Assembly: GCA_001797935.1 (NCBI GenBank)
Contig: MGQT01000024.1
Coordinates: 1-10,544 of the forward strand
Source: Deltaproteobacteria bacterium RBG_16_54_18
GTDB lineage: Bacteria > Desulfobacterota > B13-G15 > RBG-16-54-18
DNA: 10,544 bases
Direction: 5' to 3'
In this document: piece by piece, positions 6,052 to 10,544 of the stretch
Position numbering within the stretch: the stretch's first letter is position 1
How the letters are laid out: the number at the start of each line of letters is the position of its first letter
Notes under the pieces: generated by a model
Database searches by the model: none
Told to the model about the DNA's origin: nothing
Seen by the model: only the letters and a program-made list of their open reading frames with translations
Position numbers and translations under genes: made by a program

Positions 6052-7677
6052 ATGGTTAAGAAAAAAATTGATTGTCTGCTCGTCCACGCACCGAAGTTCG
6101 ACAATTGGTATAAACCGCTCGGGGATTTTATCTGGATCAATTACCTCCCCATGGGGATATTCGCCCTGGCGGATAATCTCGAGCAACACGGCTACCCTGC
6201 CGAGATCGTGCACCTGGGCATCGAGTGGATCGAAGACCACGACTTCGATCTCATGGCGTATATCGAGAAAAGACGCCCTGTCGTCGTCGCCCTCTCCCTG
6301 CACTGGCACTACCAATCCTATGACGTCATCACGGTCGCCGAAGCGATCAAGGCGCGCTTTCCCGATATCTTTGTCTGTGCAGGGGGTTTTACCGCGAGCT
6401 ACTACCACCGGGAGATCGTCGAAGACTTTCCGTGCCTCGACGCCGTCATCCAGGGAGATGCGGAAGAACCCCTGCTGAGATTGGTCGAACAGGTGAAGAA
6501 AGACAAACTGGCCTTACACAAGGTCCCAAACCTGACGTGGCGCTCCAACGGCAGGATCATCGAGAACGAGGCCTTTTATTGCGCCACGGAGGCACAGCTT
6601 GACGCCTTACGGTTTACCAATCTCGCGCTGCTCAAGCATCACGAGACCTATGTCAATTACTTCGGCCATCCTTTCATGTGGAAGAAAAATTTTTCGAAAA
6701 AAGCGAATTTTAATAAGCTTTCTATTGGTTCCAAGACCTTCCCCCTGGCGATCGGCAGGGGGTGCCCCATGACGTGTACCTGGTGTGCCGGCAGTGTCCT
6801 TTCCCAGCGGTTTATCACCAGGCGCACCAAACCCATCTACCGGTCGATCGCAAAGATACTGGAATCCATCCAAGAGGCCTTGTCCTACGGCTACGAGACG
6901 ATGTACGTGGTTTTCGATCCCTACCCGGACAACCATGCATTTTTTATCGAGCTCTTTGCCAAAATAAGAGAGAAAGACATGCACTGCGAGATGGTCTTCG
7001 AGTGTCACGGCCTCCCGACCAGGCCGTTCATGGACGCATTCCATGCGACCTTTCCCCACGAAGAATCGTTTTTGTGTATCTCCCCGGACACGGGATCAGA
7101 GCGGGTTCGGCGGATGCACAAGCACGGCTTTTATTCCAATCAAGAGCTCCTGGATTGTTTGCAGTATTTACAAGAGCTGGGGGTCAACAGCGAGGTCTTC
7201 TTTACCTACGGCATCCCCGGGGAGACCCCCGACGATTTACAAGAGACCATCCGACTCAAAAGGTTCATCAAGCGCACGTTCAAGCGCGTCCGCTGCATCA
7301 GGGTCCTCTCCATAGAGATTGAACCGGGTGCCCCGTGGCATATGGATCCCCAAAAATATGGCATTCAGCATGACAGGCCGCACTTTCGGGATTTTTACCG
7401 CGCGCATAGTTCGAAGTATAATCAGACCTATTCATCGTTGGGCTATTTCATCCCCAACTATTTCCCCGGCGGCAACGGGGCGCAGGATATCGCGAGTTTT
7501 GAGCAGGCCCTGCAAAAGATCAAGTGCAGACATTTTTGCTTTCTCAACCCCAATGCGCGACGGTCCGGCCCGGCCTGGACCGGACGCCTGTTCTGCAATG
7601 TGCTTGCCCTTATAGACAAGATCAGACAAAGGGGAGCAGGCGAAGATGCACCCTCGCCGCCTTTGTGTGGGACTTGA
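6052..7677 (+). CDS. B12-binding-domain radical SAM protein
   Basis: 541 residues, with AAGGAG upstream. The N-terminal 150 residues have the Rossmann-like cobalamin-binding pattern of this class: DCLLVHAPKF, YLPMGIFALADNLEQHGY, VVVALSLHWHYQS, CAGGFTAS (109-116) and VIQGDAEEPL (132-141). There is no D-x-H-x-x-G, so any cobalamin would not be held base-off by that His. The radical SAM core begins GRGCPMTCTWCAG, a C-x3-C-x2-C motif (Cys238, Cys242, Cys245) for the 4Fe-4S cluster that cleaves SAM, and continues with ISPDTGSERVRRMHK (343-357) and YGIPGETPDDLQETI (386-400). A C-terminal part (about 430-541) contains KCRHFC (491-496) and may bind substrate or a further cofactor. Members carry out radical methylations, cyclisations and oxygen-free oxidations (BchE type). 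It is probably co-transcribed with the U32 gene. Product unknown. Confidence 0.9.
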   Translation: MVKKKIDCLLVHAPKFDNWYKPLGDFIWINYLPMGIFALADNLEQHGYPAEIVHLGIEWIEDHDFDLMAYIEKRRPVVVALSLHWHYQSYDVITVAEAIKARFPDIFVCAGGFTASYYHREIVEDFPCLDAVIQGDAEEPLLRLVEQVKKDKLALHKVPNLTWRSNGRIIENEAFYCATEAQLDALRFTNLALLKHHETYVNYFGHPFMWKKNFSKKANFNKLSIGSKTFPLAIGRGCPMTCTWCAGSVLSQRFITRRTKPIYRSIAKILESIQEALSYGYETMYVVFDPYPDNHAFFIELFAKIREKDMHCEMVFECHGLPTRPFMDAFHATFPHEESFLCISPDTGSERVRRMHKHGFYSNQELLDCLQYLQELGVNSEVFFTYGIPGETPDDLQETIRLKRFIKRTFKRVRCIRVLSIEIEPGAPWHMDPQKYGIQHDRPHFRDFYRAHSSKYNQTYSSLGYFIPNYFPGGNGAQDIASFEQALQKIKCRHFCFLNPNARRSGPAWTGRLFCNVLALIDKIRQRGAGEDAPSPPLCGT

Positions 7678-7703
7678 GATCGTCACGGCGTTTAGGGTAT
7701 AAC
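7674..7703 (+). promoter_or_regulatory. Possible own promoter of the binding-protein gene
   Basis: TTGAGA (7674-7679, five of six), an 18-base spacer and TATAAC (7698-7703, five of six) overlap the radical SAM stop codon and precede an excellent AAGGAGG (7712-7718). The binding-protein gene could therefore be expressed apart from the sigma-54 operon. Confidence 0.4.
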
Positions 7704-7726
7704 TTAAAAATCAAGGAGGTAGTTAT

Positions 7727-8923
7727 ATGAAGGTTAAAGGGTTGGGTATCGTTACGATGGTATGCTGCTTCTGTCTTGTCCTCGCGTGGCTGGCGTTTGC
7801 ACAGGCAGCTGGGAAGGCCCCCTACAAGATCGGGGTGAACCTCGAGTTGACCGGGCCGTGGGCAGAGGTGACCAAGACCGTCAAACAGGCCATGACGATG
7901 GAGGTGGATTTAATTAACGCCCGGGGAGGGGTGGATGGCCACCCTTTGGAGCTGGTGATCGAGGACAACGGCTTCGACCAGGGGCGGGCCGCGGCCATCA
8001 TGAACAAATTCTCCCGTGACAAGAATATCCTGGCAGTCGTGGGGCCCTTTGAAGACCCCCTTCAGGCTACTACCAGGGCCATTGCCGAGCGGGAAGGGAT
8101 CACCAACATCATCATCTGTCCGTCCAATCCGACGGTGCGAGGCTTAAAACAACGATGGTCCTTCAACATCGCCCAGAGCGACATCGTCGTCTCGCAGAAG
8201 CTGGTGGACCTCTGCCTGGCCCGCAAGTATAAGACGGTCCTTGTTTTTCCGGGTAATTGGCCCCTGGCCTTGAGTCTGGCCAATTATTTTAAAAAATTCG
8301 GCGAGGAAAAGGGGATCAAGGTCATCGTCTCTGCGGAGACCCATGCGCCGAGCGACATCGACATGACGCCGCAGCTTATTAAGCTCAAGCCCATCATCGA
8401 GAAGGAAAAGGTGGATTGTCTCTACGCCTGTACCGGCGGACCTCCCGGGCCTATCATCGTCAAGAACATGCGCGCCCTCGGGATGAAGACGCCGGTCATC
8501 GGGACGCACGCCTTCGGCTTCGGCTTTATCATCGCCTTGGGAGGAGCGGCGATGGAGGGGGTGGAGTTTGCAGCAGGCAAGCCTGTGGTGCCTGACCAGC
8601 TCGACAACGCAGACCCGATACGGCCGATCGTCGTTGACTTCGACAAGCGGATGCAGGCACGCTATAAGGTTGGGGCCGATCAAATAGCCGGTCATGCCCA
8701 TGATGCCACGTGGCTCGTTTATGACGCCCTCAAGCGGTGCTCAGGCAAGGTCACCAGGGGTGCTTTCAGGGATGCTTTGGAGGCCACCAAGGGGTTTAAG
8801 GCCTGCCACGGCATATATAATTACAGCCCCCAGGATCACGACGGCCTCAGTAAAGAGGATATGGTCTTCATCAGGATTGAAGGGGGCAAGTTCAAACGGA
8901 TCACCTTCGCCGGTAATAGATAG
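7727..8923 (+). CDS. Periplasmic substrate-binding protein of a Liv/HAAT-type ABC transporter
   Basis: 398 residues. A signal peptide is evident: a Lys-rich N-terminus, a hydrophobic core (about 7-25) and a likely cut near AFAQA at 25-27. The cysteines at 13, 14 and 16 lie inside the core and do not form a lipobox. The mature protein has the type-1 periplasmic-binding fold: YKIGVNLELTGPWAEV, an N-terminal lobe ending near NILAVVGPFEDP..ATTRAIAEREGI, and the VDCLYACTGGPPGPIIVKNMRALGM hinge region. It captures ligand outside the membrane and hands it to a LivH/LivM permease pair. A LivH-type gene begins at 10168, so the two are probably halves of one split operon. The ligand may be an amino acid, amide, aromatic or short acid, as in this family. 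Its position 49 bases after the radical SAM gene suggests a functional link. Confidence 0.9.
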   Translation: MKVKGLGIVTMVCCFCLVLAWLAFAQAAGKAPYKIGVNLELTGPWAEVTKTVKQAMTMEVDLINARGGVDGHPLELVIEDNGFDQGRAAAIMNKFSRDKNILAVVGPFEDPLQATTRAIAEREGITNIIICPSNPTVRGLKQRWSFNIAQSDIVVSQKLVDLCLARKYKTVLVFPGNWPLALSLANYFKKFGEEKGIKVIVSAETHAPSDIDMTPQLIKLKPIIEKEKVDCLYACTGGPPGPIIVKNMRALGMKTPVIGTHAFGFGFIIALGGAAMEGVEFAAGKPVVPDQLDNADPIRPIVVDFDKRMQARYKVGADQIAGHAHDATWLVYDALKRCSGKVTRGAFRDALEATKGFKACHGIYNYSPQDHDGLSKEDMVFIRIEGGKFKRITFAGNR

Positions 8924-8954
8924 GGGTTGCACGTAAGGGTCATACTGAGTACGA

Positions 8955-8994
8955 TTGCGGGGTGGGAGGAAGCGTAGTTCCGCTCACCCCGCAA
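8955..8994 (+). terminator. Long stem-loop after the binding-protein gene
   Basis: Ten perfect base pairs (8955-8964 with 8985-8994, core GCGGGGTG/CACCCCGC) continue, through a G-T pair, a G-C pair and one mismatch, into a four-pair inner stem with a six-base loop. It begins 31 bases after the stop codon. No T-tract follows on either strand, so it is either a non-canonical terminator or a 3'-end stabilising hairpin for the abundant binding-protein message. Confidence 0.5.
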
Positions 8995-9058
8995 AAGGAT
9001 CGAAGGACAACTGTTGACTATGTTGACAAAGTATCATCCATAGGGTTCGCTCTTTTTA

Positions 9059-9067
9059 TGTTATAAT
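9059..9067 (+). promoter_or_regulatory. Extended -10 promoter of the toxin-antitoxin segment
   Basis: TG at 9059-9060, one base, then a perfect TATAAT at 9062-9067. No good -35 box lies at 16-18 bases; the TTGACA at 9023-9028 is 33 bases away and cannot pair with it. Extended -10 promoters work without a -35. Transcription would start near 9074, about 19 bases before the antitoxin ATG. Confidence 0.55.
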
Positions 9068-9092
9068 GCAACAATTCTCATGGGAGGGTAGC

Positions 9093-9330
9093 ATGGGCAA
9101 AACAGCATCAGTTAAAGAGACAAGTTTTTTTTGCTGATTTTGAAAAACTCTCAAAAAAACGTAAAAAAGAAGTTGCCGACTTCATTGCCTATCTCAAGGC
9201 AAAGGAGGAACTTGAAGCAACAAAGGAAATTCTCAGAGACAAAGATTTTTTAAACAGGATTATGAGAGGCGATGAAGATTTCAAAGCGGGGCGGTTTAAA
9301 AAATGGCCCGAGGTTAGAGAAAATGTATGA
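9093..9330 (+). pseudogene. Frameshifted type II antitoxin gene
   Basis: From the ATG at 9093, preceded by GGGAGGG, the frame reads 14 residues and stops at 9135-9137, just after a run of eight T (9125-9132). Removing one T restores a 78-residue protein that begins MGKTASVKETSFFADFEKL, runs through a helical KKEVADFIAYLKAKEELEA segment, and ends with GDEDFKAGRFKKWPEV before a TGA at 9328-9330. A helical body with an acidic-to-basic tail of the 'EDFKAGR' type is usual for RelB/ParD-like antitoxins that precede RelE/ParE toxins. The lesion is a one-base change in a homopolymer, so a real inactivating mutation, transcriptional slippage and a sequencing error are all possible. The family assignment is from resemblance. 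Confidence 0.6.
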
Positions 9331-9409
9331 AGTTCTTATCTCTCATGAAGCCGAAAAGTATAAGGAGCGTCAAGAGGCTTGGAAGGACATATGTTTGAAC
9401 GAATCCTGA
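9323..9409 (+). pseudogene. N-terminal stub of a RelE/ParE-like toxin
   Basis: An ATG at 9323 overlaps the end of the antitoxin frame by eight bases, the typical coupling of such pairs. The product starts MYEVLISHEAEKYKERQ, like the first strand and helix of RelE-type mRNA interferases ('M-Y-x-V-x-x-S-x-x-A-x-K'). It then loses the family pattern and stops after 28 residues, where about 85-90 would be expected. The DUF4258 start (9391) lies inside this frame. The toxin seems to have been cut off and replaced by a second toxin-antitoxin pair. The short match makes the family call tentative. Confidence 0.45.
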
Positions 9410-9672
9410 AACTCATGCGAGGGAAAATACGGAAGAATGAATACATAATGACCCTTCACGCCGAAGAGGAAATGAATAATGACGATCTTACCATTTATGA
9501 CGTTGAATCTGGTATACTTACTGGAAAGATCGTGGAAAGGCAAAGAGATAGAGAGACCGCTGAGCTGAAATATCGCATTGTTGGACAAACGCTGTCCGGT
9601 GACGAGGTCGAGGTGATCACAAAAATGAGTCCTACCGGCAAGCTGGTAATCATCACAATTTATGTCCCGTGA
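9391..9672 (+). CDS. DUF4258 protein, probable toxin of a YgiT-partnered module
   Basis: 93 residues from the ATG at 9391, with GGAAGG at 9381-9386; an in-frame TTG at 9379 is the alternative. The protein has the DUF4258 signature: a basic N-terminus, YIMTLHAEEEM (the 'T-x-H-A-x-E-x-M' motif), DDLTIYDVESGILTGKIVER, KYRIVGQTLSGDEVEVITKM and a C-terminal SPTGKLVIITIY. Members are small basic-to-neutral alpha/beta proteins commonly encoded directly before MqsA/YgiT-like zinc-finger antitoxins, as here: the next frame starts at the stop. The role of toxin, likely an RNase, is inferred from that pairing. No catalytic residue can be assigned from this sequence alone. All conserved parts appear intact. 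Confidence 0.8.
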   Translation: MFERILKLMRGKIRKNEYIMTLHAEEEMNNDDLTIYDVESGILTGKIVERQRDRETAELKYRIVGQTLSGDEVEVITKMSPTGKLVIITIYVP

Positions 9673-9692
9673 AAATGAATGGAGTAAATCAA

Positions 9693-9920
9693 ATGATATG
9701 TGAAATCTGTGGGGAAAAGGGTGCGCGTATTCGCAGGGTTACGAGAACCTACGGGAAGGGAAAGGATATGTTCGTCATCGAAAATATTCCCGTCGTAACC
9801 TGCCCACACTGCGGGGAGAGCTATCTTGACGCAGAGACTCTTCATGAAATCGAGCGGATTAAACTCCACAAAAAAAGCGTTGCGACTACCCGAGAAGTGC
9901 AAATCGCTCAGTTTGGCTAG
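9693..9920 (+). CDS. YgiT-type zinc-finger protein, probable antitoxin
   Basis: 75 residues from the ATG at 9693, which has GGAG eight bases upstream; in-frame GTG 9669 and ATG 9675 overlap or touch the toxin stop and would add MICEIC-less sequence. Two C-x2-C pairs, Cys3/Cys6 (CEIC) and Cys37/Cys40 (CPHCGE), form the zinc site of the MqsA N-terminal domain. A Y-L-D-A-E-T-L-H-E-I-E-R-I helix follows. The MqsA C-terminal DNA-binding Xre-type domain is absent, as in many short YgiT-like antitoxins. It should bind and neutralise the DUF4258 protein encoded upstream. The toxin-first order matches mqsRA. Confidence 0.82.
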   Translation: MICEICGEKGARIRRVTRTYGKGKDMFVIENIPVVTCPHCGESYLDAETLHEIERIKLHKKSVATTREVQIAQFG

Positions 9921-10113
9921 AGAGATATCTGTACAGCCCGCCCCCCATAGCAAGCGCTAAGGCTTTTTCGATACATTTATTTCTGTCACGAGCCTTGCAG
10001 TGTCGGAAAATCTTGCGCTAGGGGTAAAGAATTGTCTCTGCGCATCTCCATAGCTAAAATGAGGAAGATTGTGGCATAGGGGTTAAAGCCCGGGAAGGAT
10101 ATCCGGTAAGATT
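9921..10113 (+). other. Non-coding gap before livH
   Basis: No convincing gene is visible. It holds two short direct repeats of TAGGGG(T)TAAAG (10019-10030 and 10077-10087), a palindromic GGATATCC at 10098-10105 within a CCGG-flanked small hairpin, and a possible promoter at 10032-10060. Confidence 0.5.
10032..10060 (+). promoter_or_regulatory. Possible sigma-70-type promoter for livH
   Basis: TTGTCT (10032-10037, four of six), a 17-base spacer and TAAAAT (10055-10060, five of six). A start near 10067 would give a leader of about 100 bases that includes the terminator hairpin at 10114-10151. Confidence 0.4.
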
Positions 10114-10151
10114 AAAAAGGGTGGGTTATCCAGTATCGCCCTCCCTTTTTT
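10114..10151 (+). terminator. Intrinsic terminator or attenuator 16 bases before livH
   Basis: AAAAAGGG-T-GGG (10114-10125) pairs with CCC-T-CCCTTTTT (10139-10150) around one T-T mismatch and a 13-base loop, and the right arm is itself a six-T run. It is nearly symmetric, so it could act on either strand. It sits inside the likely livH leader. Confidence 0.7.
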
Positions 10152-10167
10152 GTATAAGGGAGATTCT

Positions 10168-10544
10168 ATGGGTGTGTGGGGTATTATACCCCAGCTACTG
10201 ATCACGGGCATCACCATGGGTGCCATCTATGCCTTGGTTGCCTTAGGATTCGTCACTATCGTCCGGGCCTCCCAGATCATAAACTTCGCCCAGGGGGAGT
10301 TCGTTATGTTAGGGGGGGTGCTCACGTTCTTCCTCCTCGCAGGGTCCGGGCTCTCCTACCCCCTTGCCGCCCTGCTCGCCGTGATTTTGGTGATCTTTAT
10401 CGGCCTTCTCCTCCATCTCCTCGTGATCTATCCCCTGCGCAAGGCTTCTCCCCTGATCCTGATCATGGCCACCTTGGGGGCATCCATATTCATCAGCAAC
10501 ACGAGCGCGCTGCTGTTCGGGACCCGGCCCAAGGCACTCCCCCC
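10168..10544 (+). CDS. livH: LivH-type branched-chain amino acid ABC permease, 3' end beyond the window
   Basis: From the ATG at 10168, with GGGAG at 10158-10162, 125 codons stay open to the window edge. The protein has the conserved LivH opening: LLITGITMGAIYALVALGF, then RASQIINFAQGEFVMLGG (the 'NFAQGEFxMLG' motif), hydrophobic helices, and VIYPLRKASPLILIMATLGASIFI. LivH forms the inner-membrane channel together with LivM, driven by LivG/LivF; those genes should follow to the right. Its natural binding-protein partner at 7727-8923 is about 1.24 kb upstream, with toxin-antitoxin genes between. The family imports branched-chain amino acids but also amides, urea, aromatic acids and others, so the symbol marks the family, not the substrate. 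Confidence 0.9.
   Translation, partial: MGVWGIIPQLLITGITMGAIYALVALGFVTIVRASQIINFAQGEFVMLGGVLTFFLLAGSGLSYPLAALLAVILVIFIGLLLHLLVIYPLRKASPLILIMATLGASIFISNTSALLFGTRPKALP

Noticed and set aside
9014..9028. TTGACT/TTGACA boxes as a -35 for the toxin-antitoxin promoter
   Set aside because: They lie 33 or more bases from the TATAAT, far outside the allowed spacing.
9952..9968. Possible terminator AAGC-N6-GCTT plus T-run after the zinc-finger gene
   Set aside because: Only four base pairs; too weak to call.
10072..10087. Second sigma-54-like promoter before livH (TGGCAT-N5-TTAAA)
   Set aside because: The -12 box lacks the invariant GC, so it should not be recognised.
1..10544. CRISPR array, tRNA, rRNA, transposase or integrase
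   Set aside because: No regularly spaced repeats, no tRNA-like cloverleaf or rRNA-like stretch, and no recombinase or transposase motifs were found on either strand.

Overview
The window reads as a chromosomal segment of a Gram-negative, probably anaerobic or microaerophilic bacterium. The clues are an NtrC-type two-component system with a sigma-54 promoter, a U32-family iron-sulfur protein, a cobalamin-type radical SAM enzyme, a periplasmic binding protein with a signal peptide, and a LivH permease. A Desulfobacterota-like ('deltaproteobacterial') source would fit, but that is inference; no rRNA or other phylogenetic marker is present.

Layout. Bases 1-259 (minus strand) hold the N-terminal part of an EVE-domain protein that runs off the left edge. 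Bases 481-3044 (plus) hold a translationally coupled histidine kinase / NtrC-family sigma-54 activator pair. Bases 3080-4242 (minus) are a visibly more A/T-rich block: an ArsR-family repressor, a 33-residue Cys/Lys-rich peptide, and a four-helix CopD-like membrane protein. The repressor promoter and the gap after its gene carry the same operator architecture. Bases 4478-4493 hold a near-consensus sigma-54 promoter, preceded by two tandem copies of a dyad-symmetric site. It leads into a U32-family protein (4537-6006) and a B12-binding radical SAM protein (6052-7677), followed by a branched-chain-amino-acid-type periplasmic binding protein (7727-8923). Bases 9059-9920 hold an A/T-richer toxin-antitoxin segment: a frameshifted antitoxin, a stub of a RelE-like toxin, and an intact DUF4258 / YgiT-type zinc-finger pair. 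From 10168 to the right edge a LivH-type ABC permease begins, the expected partner of the binding protein.

How it fits together. The most attractive reading is a sensor-controlled small-molecule system. The kinase/activator senses a cue and, through the tandem upstream sites and sigma-54, switches on a U32 + B12-radical SAM pair. A Liv-type ABC importer, whose operon seems to have been split by toxin-antitoxin genes, may bring in the substrate or a related compound. U32 proteins studied so far carry Fe-S clusters and take part in oxygen-independent hydroxylations, and B12-radical SAM enzymes do difficult methylations, ring rearrangements or oxidations, so the pair looks biosynthetic or modifying rather than proteolytic. 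The substrate cannot be read from the sequence. The ArsR block looks like a separate metal- or thiol-responsive unit lying between the regulator genes and their presumed target.
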